Of a DNA stretch of 64,000 nucleotides, positions 36,502 to 47,705 are shown piece by piece (the stretch's first letter is position 1; each line of letters starts with the position of its first letter). The stretch is taken from the NCBI GenBank assembly GCA_016702605.1, contig JADJDQ010000002.1, positions 269,001 to 333,000 on the forward strand, in the 5' to 3' direction. The notes under the pieces were generated by a model. The model made no database searches. It was not told the origin of the DNA and saw only the letters and a program-made list of their open reading frames with translations. This stretch comes from Candidatus Intricatilinea gracilis. Its GTDB lineage: Bacteria; Pseudomonadota; Gammaproteobacteria; Burkholderiales; Burkholderiaceae_C. A program made the translations under genes and the position numbers.

Positions 36502-36603
36502 CGGCACAGGCCGATCGGGCAACTCGCGCCTCGTCGTCCCGACATCGGCAGGGCCCCACAGTGAGACCGCGGGCCCGCCACGCCGCTCCGTGACGGCCCG
36601 ACC

Positions 36604-37702
36604 TTGATTGCCCCTGCGAGCACGCATCGATCGAGCGGCACGGGCGGCCTCGCCCGGCGCATCGAAGCCGGCTGGTCCAACGGCCGGCCACCGCCGGTCA
36701 CGCTCAGACTGCTGGCGAGAATCTTCGGCGCCGTGGTCGCGACCCGCCGCAAGCTCTACCGCGCCGGCTGGTTCAGCGCTGCCAGATTGCCCGTGCCGGT
36801 GGTGGTGGTGGGCAACCGTGTCGTCGGCGGCGCCGGCAAGACACCCACCACACTGGCGCTGATCGACGCGCTGCGCACCCTGGGCTGGACCCCCGGCGTG
36901 GTGTCGCGCGGTCACGGCAGCAATGACAGCAACGCCCGGCCCGTGTTGCCCGGCAGCCTGGCAGGCGACGTGGGTGATGAACCCGTGCTGCTGGCGCGTC
37001 GCGGCGCTGTGCCGGTGTGGGTGGCACGCGACCGTGGCGCCGCCGGCCGGGCCTTGCTGGGCGCATCCAGACGTCGACCTGCTGTTATGTGACGACGGGC
37101 TGCAACACCTGGCGCTGGCGCGTGATGTCGAAGTGATCGTGTTCGACGAACGCGGCGCTGGCAACGGCTGGTTGTTGCCGGCCGGCCCGCTGCGAGAAGC
37201 CATCGACAGTCCATCGGCGACGGATGCGCCCGCGCTGGTGGTCTACAACGCCGCACAAGCGACCACGGCCTTGCCCGGCCACCTGGTCGATCGTCGCCTG
37301 GCCGGCGCAGTGGATCTGGCCGACTGGTGGCGCGGCGTGGCAGCCGACCCCGGCGCATGGGGTGCACTGCAAGTCCAGCCTGCACCACTGCTGTGCGCCG
37401 GCATCGGCCAGCCGCAACGCCTGGTCGCGATGCTGTCCAGCCTCGGCGTGGCCGTGCAACTGCTGCCGCTGGCTGACCACTTCGACTTTGCCGAATTGCC
37501 CTGGCCTGCCGGCACGCCGGACGTGATCGTGACCGAAAAAGACGCCGTCAAACTCGACCCGGCGCGTGTCGCCCGCGAGCGCCCGGGCACCCGTGTGTGG
37601 GTCGTGCCGTTGAAGTTCGAGTTGCTCGCCGCCTTGATCGACGCCCTGGCGGCCAGGCTCGCTTCGCGTGGTTTCGTGCCGCGCCGGCACCGACCTGGCT
37701 GA
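36604..37702 (+). pseudogene. lpxK: LpxK, tetraacyldisaccharide 4'-kinase, single-base frameshift
   Basis: Two frames together encode LpxK. The first part (from TTG 36604) has the P-loop VVGNRVVGGAGKTPT, then VVSRGHG and DVGDEPVLLARR. The frame breaks at GGG 37059-37061, and the second part continues with HPDVDLLLCDDGLQHLALARDVEV and VTEKDAVKLDP to 37702. Dropping one G restores ALLAHPDVDLLL and a protein of about 365 aa. LpxK phosphorylates the lipid A precursor at the inner membrane and is essential in most LPS makers. A real knockout is therefore unlikely, and a sequencing or assembly error is the simplest reading. The start is uncertain; family N-termini are often longer. Confidence 0.85.
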
Positions 37703-37835
37703 TCGGCTGCCAGCCAGTCGGGCCGGCTTGCGAGCCGACCTCAGGCGGCCCGAGCCACATCGGCAAGAACGGCGACGACGGGTAAGGCAACCGCGCCGCC
37801 CGCCAGCCCCACCGGCGCTCGGCTAGCATGTGCAC

Positions 37836-38033
37836 ATGGACACACGACTCATGGAATTGCTGGTCTGCCCGGTCTGCAAGGGGCCGCTGCAACTCGACAC
37901 CCAGACCCGCGAACTGGTCTGCAACGCCGACCGGCTGGCCTTCACGGTGCGCGACGGCATCGCCATCATGATGGAAAACGAGGCGCGTCACCTCGACGCA
38001 TCACCCGACACGGCCAGTTCGCCGCTGGCATGA
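37836..38033 (+). CDS. Trm112/UPF0434-family small zinc-ribbon-like protein
   Basis: This is a 65-aa protein from ATG 37836; GTG 37830 is in frame. One Cys pair (LVCPVCKGPL) and a single later Cys (LVCNADRLAF) are seen, then the family ending AFTVRDGIAIMMENEAR. Bacterial members are small partners of unknown or methyltransferase-related role, encoded between lpxK and kdsB in many beta-proteobacteria, as here. Its stop overlaps the kdsB start by 4 nt. Confidence 0.9.
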   Translation: MDTRLMELLVCPVCKGPLQLDTQTRELVCNADRLAFTVRDGIAIMMENEARHLDASPDTASSPLA

Positions 38034-38782
38034 AATACACGGTGCTCGTCCCGGCCCGGCTGGCGTCGAGCCGGCTGCCGCGCAAGCCGCTGGCCGACAT
38101 CGCGGGCCTGCCGATGGTGGTGCGGGTGGCGCAGCGTTGCGCGCTCAGCGGGGCAGATCAGGTGATCGTGGCGGCCGACGCGCAGGAAACCGTCGATGTC
38201 TGCGAGCACCACGGCGTGCGCGCCCTGCTGACCCGCGTCGACCATCCGACCGGCAGCGACCGCCTGGCCGAAGCCTGCGAACTGCTGCGCCTGGCCGACG
38301 ACGCGATCGTCGTCAATGTGCAGGGTGACGAGCCCCTCATCGAACCGACGCTGGTGCGCGCCTGCGCCGACACACTGGCCAGCCACCCCGACTGCGTGAT
38401 GAGCACCGCGGCGCACGCCATCGACGAAGTGGCCGACTACCTCAACCCCAACGTCGTCAAGGTGGTGTGTGACGCTGCCGGGCGGGCGCTGTACTTCTCG
38501 CGCGCACCCATCGCCTGGTGGCGTGACGGCAACGCTGCAGGTGTGACGCGCCTGGCCGAACCTGCGCCGCTGCGCCACATCGGCATCTACGGCTACACCG
38601 CGGGCTTTCTGCGCGCCTACCCGACGTTGCCGCCGAGCCCGATCGAGCAGATCGAGTCACTCGAACAACTGCGCGTCTTGTGGCACGGCCATCACATCGC
38701 CGTGCACGTGACGACCGACCGGCCCGGCCCAGGCATCGACACACCGCAAGACCTGGAACGGGTGCGCCAGCTGCTGAGCTGA
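38030..38782 (+). CDS. kdsB: 3-deoxy-manno-octulosonate cytidylyltransferase (CMP-KDO synthetase)
   Basis: This is a 250-aa enzyme. The nucleotide-binding start VLVPARLASSRLPRKPLADI, the VNVQGDEPLIEP motif with metal-binding Asp, and YFSRAPIAWWRDG are all conserved. It activates KDO with CTP for addition to lipid A by WaaA, in the cytoplasm. It overlaps the Trm112-like gene by 4 nt and sits between lpxK and adk in a lipid A-centred run. Confidence 0.96.
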   Translation: MKYTVLVPARLASSRLPRKPLADIAGLPMVVRVAQRCALSGADQVIVAADAQETVDVCEHHGVRALLTRVDHPTGSDRLAEACELLRLADDAIVVNVQGDEPLIEPTLVRACADTLASHPDCVMSTAAHAIDEVADYLNPNVVKVVCDAAGRALYFSRAPIAWWRDGNAAGVTRLAEPAPLRHIGIYGYTAGFLRAYPTLPPSPIEQIESLEQLRVLWHGHHIAVHVTTDRPGPGIDTPQDLERVRQLLS

Positions 38783-38833
38783 CAGGCCCACACGCCCCTT
38801 GTTGCGCGCGGGTTCGCCCCGGGCAAACGTCAG

Positions 38834-38861
38834 TTTCGTCACAGGGGCTGCGTGCTATTCT
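38834..38861 (+). promoter_or_regulatory. Possible promoter of adk
   Basis: TTTCGT (38834-38839), a 16-bp spacer and TATTCT (38856-38861) lie about 60 bp ahead of the adk ATG, in the 138-bp gap after kdsB. The -35 is weak. Confidence 0.35.
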
Positions 38862-38920
38862 GAAAAGCAAACCTGCTGTCGGCGCCCGCTGACCGGTTCC
38901 CCAAGAACACGAGGAGATCC

Positions 38921-39577
38921 ATGAGACTGATACTGTTGGGCGCCCCGGGCGCCGGCAAGGGCACACAAGCCGCCTACATCTGCCAGAAATTCGGCATTCC
39001 GCAGATCTCCACCGGCGACATGCTGCGCGCTGCCGTCAAGGCCGGCACCCCCCTGGGCGTGAAGGCCAAGCAGGTGATGGATTCGGGCGCCCTGGTGAGC
39101 GACGACATCATCATCGGACTGGTCAAGGAACGTATCACCCAGGACGATTGCGCCAAGGGTTTCCTGTTCGACGGATTCCCCCGCACCATTCCGCAAGCGG
39201 ATGCCATGAAGGCAGCCGGCGTGAAGCTCGATTTCGTGCTCGAGATCGACGTGCCCGACTCGGCCATCATCGAACGCATGAGCGGCCGGCGTGTGCATAC
39301 CGCCTCGGGCCGCACCTACCACGTCACCTTCAACCCGCCCAAGGTGGCCGGCAAGGACGACGTGACCGGTGAAGACCTGGTGCAGCGCAAGGACGACGAG
39401 GAAGCCACCGTGCGCACCCGCCTCGAGGTCTATCACAGCCAGACGCGTCCGCTGGTGGACTACTACTCCAGCTGGGCCGCCACAGGCGACGCCGCCGCGC
39501 CGCAGTACCGCTGCATCAGCGGCCAAGGCAGCGTGGACGACATCACCACCGCCGCGTTCGCCGCCCTGGCGAGCTGA
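38921..39577 (+). CDS. adk: Adenylate kinase
   Basis: This is a 218-aa long-form enzyme behind gaggag. The P-loop is LGAPGAGKGTQA (about 5-16), the AMP-binding segment ISTGDMLRAAVK, and the central GFPRTIPQAD. The LID domain (GRRVHTASGRTYHVTFNPPK) lacks the four-Cys zinc site, so it is the non-zinc type. It equilibrates AMP, ADP and ATP in the cytoplasm. A hairpin terminator follows at 39634. Confidence 0.97.
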   Translation: MRLILLGAPGAGKGTQAAYICQKFGIPQISTGDMLRAAVKAGTPLGVKAKQVMDSGALVSDDIIIGLVKERITQDDCAKGFLFDGFPRTIPQADAMKAAGVKLDFVLEIDVPDSAIIERMSGRRVHTASGRTYHVTFNPPKVAGKDDVTGEDLVQRKDDEEATVRTRLEVYHSQTRPLVDYYSSWAATGDAAAPQYRCISGQGSVDDITTAAFAALAS

Positions 39578-39633
39578 CACCCGCTGCGGGGCCAACCTGG
39601 CGCAGGCCGGGCCCAGGCTCCTGCTCGACATCG

Positions 39634-39655
39634 AAAGCCGCCCACGGGCGGCTTT
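39634..39655 (+). terminator. Terminator of adk
   Basis: AAAGCCGCC/GGCGGCTTT is a 9-bp stem with a 4-base loop, followed by CCTGCGTCTT. It lies 57 bp after the adk stop. The T-content sits mostly inside the stem, so efficiency may be moderate. Confidence 0.6.
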
Positions 39656-39669
39656 CCTGCGTCTTATGA

Positions 39670-39691
39670 TTGACGTTTACGTCAACGTCAA
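39670..39691. promoter_or_regulatory. TTGACG/CGTCAA operator with an extra half-site upstream of an SDR gene
   Basis: TTGACG-TTTA-CGTCAA is a perfect 6-bp dyad (39670-39685), followed directly by another CGTCAA (39686-39691). TATGAT overlaps its left edge (39665-39670). The site is 19 bp before the ATG of a hydroxyacyl-CoA dehydrogenase-like gene. It resembles sites I recall for LiuR-type MerR regulators of branched-chain and fatty-acid catabolism; I could not verify that match. Confidence 0.55.
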
Positions 39692-39709
39692 CCACCCAAG
39701 GACAACACC

Positions 39710-40468
39710 ATGGACATCGCAGGCAAGGTCTTCATCGTCACCGGCGCAGCCTCTGGGCTGGGCGAAGGCGCGGCGCGCCGCCTGGCCAAGGCGGGGGCCA
39801 CCGTGGTGCTGGCCGACTTGCAGGAAGAACGTGGCCAGGCCGTGTCGGCCGAGATCGGCGGCGCCTTCGTGCGCTGCGACGTGAGCAGCGAGGCTGACGG
39901 CCAGGCCGTGGTGGCCAAGGCCGTGAGCCTGGGCAAACTCATGGGCCTGGTGAACTGCGCCGGCATCGCACCGGCCGTCAAGACCGTGGGCAAGGAGGGC
40001 CCGCACCCGCTGGCCACCTTCAGCAAGACCATCACCGTCAACCTGATCGGCACGTTCAACATGATCCGCCTGGCGGCCGACGCCATGTGCAAGAACACAC
40101 CCGAAGCCACCGGCGAGCGCGGTGTGTTGATCAACACCGCCAGCGTGGCGGCTTACGACGGCCAGATCGGCCAGGCTGCCTACGCCGCCAGCAAGGGCGG
40201 CGTGGTCGGCATGACGCTGCCGATCGCCCGCGACCTGGCGCGCAACGGCATCCGCTGCTGCACCATCGCGCCGGGCATCTTCGGCACACCCATGCTGTTC
40301 GGCATGCCCAAGGAAGTGCAGGACGCCCTGGCCGCCGGCGTGCCCTTCCCCAGCCGCCTGGGCACACCCGAGGACTACGCCAAGCTGGTGCAGCACATCG
40401 TCGAAAACGACATGCTCAATGGCGAGACGATCCGCCTGGACGGCGCGATCCGCCTGGCGCCGCGCTGA
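39710..40468 (+). CDS. SDR-family 3-hydroxyacyl-CoA dehydrogenase-like protein (HSD10 type)
   Basis: This is a 252-aa protein from ATG 39710 with aagga upstream. The cofactor site is VTGAASGLGEGAARRL; VNCAGIAPAVKT, catalytic Ser in INTASVAAYDG and YAASKGG follow, then IAPGIFGTPMLFGMP, characteristic of type-II 3-hydroxyacyl-CoA dehydrogenases. An Asp after beta-2 (VLADLQEE) indicates NAD(H). It probably oxidises 3-hydroxyacyl-CoA in fatty-acid or isoleucine catabolism. It is monocistronic, set behind a terminator and under the dyad at 39670. Confidence 0.88.
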   Translation: MDIAGKVFIVTGAASGLGEGAARRLAKAGATVVLADLQEERGQAVSAEIGGAFVRCDVSSEADGQAVVAKAVSLGKLMGLVNCAGIAPAVKTVGKEGPHPLATFSKTITVNLIGTFNMIRLAADAMCKNTPEATGERGVLINTASVAAYDGQIGQAAYAASKGGVVGMTLPIARDLARNGIRCCTIAPGIFGTPMLFGMPKEVQDALAAGVPFPSRLGTPEDYAKLVQHIVENDMLNGETIRLDGAIRLAPR

Positions 40469-40515
40469 GACGCGTGCAGGGGCGCGCGATGCCGAGCTGC
40501 CCCTAGACTCGGCCC

Positions 40516-42480
40516 GTGATCCCACCGACCTTCATCCATGACCTGCTGGCACGCGCCGACGTGGCCGAGGTGGTCGGGCGCAGCGTTCAGCTCAAGAAGG
40601 CGGGCGCCAACTACAAGGGGCTGTGCCCGTTCCACGGCGAGAAGTCGCCCAGCTTCGTCGTCAGCCCGACGCGCCAGACCTACCACTGCTTCGGCTGCGG
40701 TGTACATGGCAACGCCATCGGTTTCCTGATGGAGCACAGCGGGCTGGGTTTCATCGACGCGGTGAAAGAACTGGCCTCGACCATGGGTGTCGCCGTGCCG
40801 GACGACGACGCCAGCCCGGCCGAACGTGCCCAGGCCGAGAAGGCCAAGGAGCAGCGCGCGACCCTGACCGAAGTGCTCAAGAAGGCGGCGCAGCACTACC
40901 GCGCCCAGTTGCGCACGAGTAACTCGACCATCTCGTACCTCAAGAAGCGCGGCCTGAGCGGCGAGATCGCCAAACGGTTCGGCCTGGGCTACGCGCCGCC
41001 GGGCTGGAACGGCCTGGCCAGCGTCTTTGCCCAGTACGACGACCCGCTGCTGGTGCAGGCCGGCCTGGTGATCGAGAAAGAGGACGAAGGCGGCGAGGCC
41101 TCTGCGTCCGGTGGTGGTAACAGCTTCGCAAGTGGCACCGGCAGCGGCAGCCGTCGGCGCTGGGACCGTTTTCGCGACCGCGTGATGTTTCCGATCCGCG
41201 ACGTGAAAGGCGAAGTCATCGGCTTCGGCGCCCGCGTGATGGACGGCGGCGGCGAGCCCAAGTACCTCAACTCGCCCGAGACGCCGGTGTTCGTCAAGGG
41301 CCGCGAGTTGTACGGCCTGTTCGAGGCACGACAAGCCATCCGCGAGCGCGGCTACGTGCTGGTCACCGAGGGCTACATGGACGTGGTGGCGTTGGCCCAG
41401 CTCGGTTTTGCCAACGCCGTCGCCACGCTGGGCACGGCCTGCACGGCCGACCATGTGGCCAAGCTGCTGCGCTTTTCGGAGCACATCGTCTTCAGCTTCG
41501 ACGGCGACAGCGCCGGGCGGCGGGCGGCGGCGCGCGCCATGGAGGCAGTGCTCACCCACGCCACCGACACCCGCAGCTTCCGGTTTCTCTTTTTGCCGCC
41601 GGAGCATGACCCTGATTCGTACGTGCGCGAGCATGGGCCCGAGGCGTTCGAGGCACTGGTTGCCGCGGCCGTTCCACTGTCGCAACAGGTGGCGGCACAG
41701 GCCGCCGACAACTGCGACATGAGCACCGCTGAAGGCCGCAGCCGCATGCTGGCCACCGCCCGGCCCTGGCTCGAACAACTGCCTGGCGGCCTACTGCGCG
41801 AACAGATGACGGCCGACCTGGCGGCCTTGGGCGGCGTGACCGCCGACACGCTGCGCACCCACTGGAATCTCGCCGGCAGCGGCGGTCAGCGGCCGGAGCG
41901 GACACAACGCGGACAGATGCCCGACAGTGCCGGCGCCTCGTCCGATCAGCGGGCCCGAGGTGACGGGTCGGCAGGGCCCTGGCCCTCCAAGTTCCGGCGC
42001 GACAGCAACGCGCGCTACGCCCCAGCAAAACGCGCGCCGCTGCGCGCCGCCACGCCGCTGGACCGCGCCGCGCAGATCCTGCTGAACAAGGCCGACCTGT
42101 GGCTGCAATACCCCGCCGAGGTACACGAACTGCTGTGTGAAGCGCCGCCACCCTACGGCGAGTTGTTCGCCAGATTCGAGCGGGTGCTGCATGACCAGGG
42201 GCCGCTGCCGTTGCACGGCATGGTGGACGAGCTGCTGCGCGACGCCGACCCGGACAACGACGGCCTGCGCCAGGTGGTCGAGCGCCTGCGCGGCCTGCAT
42301 GAACTGAGCGACGAAGCCAGCACGGCCGAGCAGCTTCAGGCCATCCTCAACGGCCTGAAGCTCGACGCGGTGAACGACGAGATCAACCTGCTGCTCGAAT
42401 CGGGCGAACTCTCGGACGCAGCGGTACAGCGGCGCAATGAACTGATGAGCCTGCGCGCCGCGCTCAAGGGTCGGGTCTAG
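40516..42480 (+). CDS. dnaG: DNA primase
   Basis: This is a 654-aa protein from GTG 40516 (MIPPTFIHDLLARADVAEVV). The N-terminal zinc finger is CPFHGEKSPSF to YHCFGC (about 39-64). The TOPRIM core begins about residue 285 (VLVTEGYMDVVALAQ, with FSFDGDSAGRRAA), and the C-terminal DnaB-interaction domain is at about 500-654. A Gly/Ser-rich insert (about 195-215) sits just before the catalytic core. It makes primers for replication. rpoD follows 447 bp downstream, part of the usual dnaG-rpoD macromolecular synthesis neighbourhood. Confidence 0.96.
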   Translation: MIPPTFIHDLLARADVAEVVGRSVQLKKAGANYKGLCPFHGEKSPSFVVSPTRQTYHCFGCGVHGNAIGFLMEHSGLGFIDAVKELASTMGVAVPDDDASPAERAQAEKAKEQRATLTEVLKKAAQHYRAQLRTSNSTISYLKKRGLSGEIAKRFGLGYAPPGWNGLASVFAQYDDPLLVQAGLVIEKEDEGGEASASGGGNSFASGTGSGSRRRWDRFRDRVMFPIRDVKGEVIGFGARVMDGGGEPKYLNSPETPVFVKGRELYGLFEARQAIRERGYVLVTEGYMDVVALAQLGFANAVATLGTACTADHVAKLLRFSEHIVFSFDGDSAGRRAAARAMEAVLTHATDTRSFRFLFLPPEHDPDSYVREHGPEAFEALVAAAVPLSQQVAAQAADNCDMSTAEGRSRMLATARPWLEQLPGGLLREQMTADLAALGGVTADTLRTHWNLAGSGGQRPERTQRGQMPDSAGASSDQRARGDGSAGPWPSKFRRDSNARYAPAKRAPLRAATPLDRAAQILLNKADLWLQYPAEVHELLCEAPPPYGELFARFERVLHDQGPLPLHGMVDELLRDADPDNDGLRQVVERLRGLHELSDEASTAEQLQAILNGLKLDAVNDEINLLLESGELSDAAVQRRNELMSLRAALKGRV

Positions 42481-42927
42481 GGATCGAGCGTCGGCCAAAG
42501 CGTGGGGGAGCGCAGGTCGCCAGCGACCGGTGTGATCGCCTGCCTGCGAACGGCAGCACCAGCGTCGCGCCGGTATAATCCAGGGTTCGCTCCAAGGTCC
42601 GCAGCCAGCTGGGGACGAAGCCCCGATGCCAGCGTGTGTGACGCAGCGTCAGTTTCGACTTCACCACAAGACATGGCACCCGGCCTCGACGCTGTACGAG
42701 ATGTCCGGATGTTTTTGCCGGCTGGGCACCGAAGCAGCGACCACACCGTCGACCACCGCAGCCGGACGCTGCGCCGGCAACACGATCCGATGTCTGGACG
42801 TGATGGAGCCCAACCCTGACGCCCCGACGGCCGCTCACCCCGGCCGCCTGAGAACGACCACCGCCGACTGTCCACGGACTGCCGCACCGCCACCGAATTT
42901 GACCCGAGCACATCGCCGAGGAACCGC
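42481..42927 (+). promoter_or_regulatory. dnaG-rpoD intergenic region with a TATAAT element and long rpoD leader
   Basis: This is 447 bp without a credible gene. A perfect TATAAT lies at 42574-42579, with no good -35 at the proper spacing (CGGCAG). If used, it gives an rpoD leader of about 340 nt. The leader contains a nested stem, GCTGGGG (42610-42616) with GCCCC and CCAGC nearby. No heat-shock promoter was recognised. A frame at 42626-42931 overlaps the rpoD start and has no family resemblance. Confidence 0.45.
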
Positions 42928-45237
<2,310 letters not shown>

Positions 45238-45369
45238 TTGACCAGGTGGGACACAACGCACCCTCCCCTCACTCGAAGGGCAGGGTGAGATCCACATGTC
45301 AACAGAACCTGTCTTGCGTCACGATACGACGTGGCGGATGTCACATCGACGCACGTTAAACTCGCTTCC

Positions 45370-46305
45370 ATGACGCAGTCGGTCACGTGCACAGTTCTTT
45401 TTGCCGATTTGCGCGGCAGCACCTCGCTCTACGAAAGCCTCGGCAACGCCGAGGCTGCGTCGGTCGTGACCAACAGTGTCTCGGTCGTGGCCAAGGTCGT
45501 CGAGCAAAACGGCGGCAAGGTCATCAAGACCCTGGGCGACGGCCTGATGGCGGTGTTCCGTCTGCCCCAGCCGGCGGTGCAGTCGGCTGAAGAAGTTCAC
45601 GAATCACTCGAACGCGGCCTGGCCGCAGCCGGCCCCTCACGCGGACCGGTGTTGCGTGTTCAGTTGGCCATGGCGCACGGCGAAGTCATCGAGGTGGGCG
45701 GCGATTGTTTCGGAGATGCCGTCAACGTGGCAGCCCGGCTGCTCGACCATGCCGGCGACAACGAGACCCTCGTCACTTCGCAGACCCTGGTGCCGCTGCC
45801 GGCCGACATGCGCCAGCGTTTCAGACGCCTCGAACGATTGCATCTGCGTGGGCGCATGGAGCCGGTCGAAGTGTGGCGGCTCGAATCCCGCCGCGGCCAG
45901 GACTCGATGTCGACCATGTTCGGCGAGGCGGCACCCACAGCCGCGCCCGAAGGCATCCGCCTGTCGTGCGACGGCGTGTCGCGCATCCACACCGCGCGCA
46001 ACCTGCCGGTCATCCTGGGCCGCAGCCACGAAGCCACCTACTGCATCGACGACAGCCGCGTGTCGCGCATGCATGCACGCATCGAGTGGCACGGCGGCAC
46101 CTTCCAGCTCAGCGACCTCAGCTCCAACGGCACCTTCGTGCGTTACGGGCGCCAGTCCGAAATCGTCACCTTGCGCCGGGGCAGCTGCACGCTGCATGGC
46201 CGCGGCGTGATCTGCCTGGGCATCAACCCGAGTGTGGCGGATGCTCCGACGGTCGGCTTCGAGGTACTGCGTTTCGACGACACCGATCCGCCGCCGCTGC
46301 TTTGA
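45370..46305 (+). CDS. Class III adenylate/guanylate cyclase with C-terminal FHA domain
   Basis: This is a 311-aa protein from ATG 45370; a GTG at 45331 is in frame. The N-terminal cyclase domain (about 1-170) has metal Asp residues in LFADLRGSTSL and KTLGDGLMAVF, the substrate Lys in NGGKVIK, and GDAVNVAARLLD with transition-state Asn and Arg, so it looks catalytically complete. The C-terminal FHA domain (about 205-300) has GRS, SRMHARIEW and LSDLSSNGTFV, the phosphothreonine-binding core. No membrane segment is present. It would make cAMP or cGMP in response to a phosphoprotein partner. It is monocistronic, between rpoD and purT; no Ser/Thr kinase is nearby. Confidence 0.86.
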   Translation: MTQSVTCTVLFADLRGSTSLYESLGNAEAASVVTNSVSVVAKVVEQNGGKVIKTLGDGLMAVFRLPQPAVQSAEEVHESLERGLAAAGPSRGPVLRVQLAMAHGEVIEVGGDCFGDAVNVAARLLDHAGDNETLVTSQTLVPLPADMRQRFRRLERLHLRGRMEPVEVWRLESRRGQDSMSTMFGEAAPTAAPEGIRLSCDGVSRIHTARNLPVILGRSHEATYCIDDSRVSRMHARIEWHGGTFQLSDLSSNGTFVRYGRQSEIVTLRRGSCTLHGRGVICLGINPSVADAPTVGFEVLRFDDTDPPPLL

Positions 46306-46481
46306 TGCGCTCGGCCACCCGCCGTGGCGACGGGCCGTTCACCAGACCGGCGCCCGGTCCAGCCGACCTCTGCCGCGGCATCCCGACATCGTCCCGGCGG
46401 CCCAGGCACCGGGCCTGACTCCACCCACATCGAATCGACGGGCACCACGCGCCCGGTCCACGTCTTGCCAGGAGTGATTGC

Positions 46482-47702
46482 ATGAAGCCGATCGGCACCC
46501 CGTTGTCCACACACGCGCTGCGCGTCATGCTGCTGGGCAGCGGCGAACTGGGCAAGGAAGTGCTCATCGCCCTGCAGCGCCTGGGCGTCGAGACCATCGC
46601 CGTCGACCGATATGCCGACGCGCCGGGCCACCAGGTGGCGCACCGCGCCCACGTGATCACCATGAGTGACGCAGCCCAGCTGCGTGCGCTGATCGAGGCC
46701 GAACAACCCGACTTGGTCGTGCCCGAAATCGAGGCCATCGCCACCGCCGAACTGCAGGCGCTGGAAGCCGAGGGCGCCGTGTCTGTCATCCCCAATGCCC
46801 GCGCTGCACGCCTGACGATGGACCGCGAGGGCATCCGCCGCCTGGCCGCAGAGACGCTCGGTCTGGCGACCAGCCCCTACGTGTTCTGCGACTCACTCAC
46901 CGAGTTGCAGACCGCCATCGACGGCAACGCCGACCGGGCGCCGATCGGCTACCCCTGCGTCGTCAAGCCGGTGATGAGCAGCTCGGGCAAGGGCCAAAGC
47001 AAGATCGACGGCCCGGCCGATGTGACGCGCGCCTGGGATTACGCCATGGCCGGCGGGCGTGTCAGCCACGGCCGGGTCATCGTCGAAGGTTTCATCGATT
47101 TCGACTACGAGATCACGCTGCTCACCGTGCGTTCGATCGGCGCCGATGGCCAGCCCGAGACGAGTTTTTGTGAACCCATCGGCCATGTGCAGGTCAGCGG
47201 TGACTATGTCGAAAGCTGGCAGCCGCAGCGCATGTCGCCACTGGCGCTGCAGCGCTCGCGCGATATCGCCCGGGCCATCACCGACAACCTCGGCGGCCAG
47301 GGCCTGTTCGGCGTGGAGCTTTTCGTCAAGGGTGACCAGGTCTGGTTCAGCGAGGTCAGCCCGCGCCCGCACGACACCGGCATGGTCACCATGACCACGC
47401 AGTGGCAGAACGAGTTCGAGTTACATGCCCGCGCCATCCTCGGTCTGCCGGTCGACACCACACTCAAGAGCCCCGGCGCCAGCGCCGTGATCTACGGCGG
47501 TGTCGACGCCAACGCCCTGGTGTTCGACGGTGTAGCCGAAGCGCTGCGCGTTCCGGGCACCGAGCTGCGCCTGTTCGGCAAGCCGCAAAGTTTCGTCAAG
47601 CGCCGCATGGGTGTGGCGCTGGCGCATGACACCGACGTCGAACTCGCGCGGGTGCGAGCCAAACAAGCCGCCGCCTGTGTCAAGCCGCGCGCTGCGGACT
47701 GA
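46482..47702 (+). CDS. purT: Formate-dependent phosphoribosylglycinamide formyltransferase
   Basis: This is a 406-aa ATP-grasp enzyme behind ccaggag. It opens LRVMLLGSGELGKEVLIALQRLG, then IVPEIEAI-type VVPEIEAIAT. ATP-grasp features are VVKPVMSSSGKGQS, FIDFDYEITLLTVR and VELFVKGDQVWFSEVSPRPHDTGMVT. It makes formyl-GAR from GAR, formate and ATP in purine synthesis. hemH begins 3 bp after its stop, suggesting co-transcription. Confidence 0.97.
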   Translation: MKPIGTPLSTHALRVMLLGSGELGKEVLIALQRLGVETIAVDRYADAPGHQVAHRAHVITMSDAAQLRALIEAEQPDLVVPEIEAIATAELQALEAEGAVSVIPNARAARLTMDREGIRRLAAETLGLATSPYVFCDSLTELQTAIDGNADRAPIGYPCVVKPVMSSSGKGQSKIDGPADVTRAWDYAMAGGRVSHGRVIVEGFIDFDYEITLLTVRSIGADGQPETSFCEPIGHVQVSGDYVESWQPQRMSPLALQRSRDIARAITDNLGGQGLFGVELFVKGDQVWFSEVSPRPHDTGMVTMTTQWQNEFELHARAILGLPVDTTLKSPGASAVIYGGVDANALVFDGVAEALRVPGTELRLFGKPQSFVKRRMGVALAHDTDVELARVRAKQAAACVKPRAAD

Positions 47703-47705
47703 ACC

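Noticed and set aside
36604..37702. Programmed ribosomal frameshift in lpxK
   Set aside because: No slippery heptamer or conserved shift is known for lpxK; the same kind of one-base insertion occurs in dnaJ, so error is simpler.
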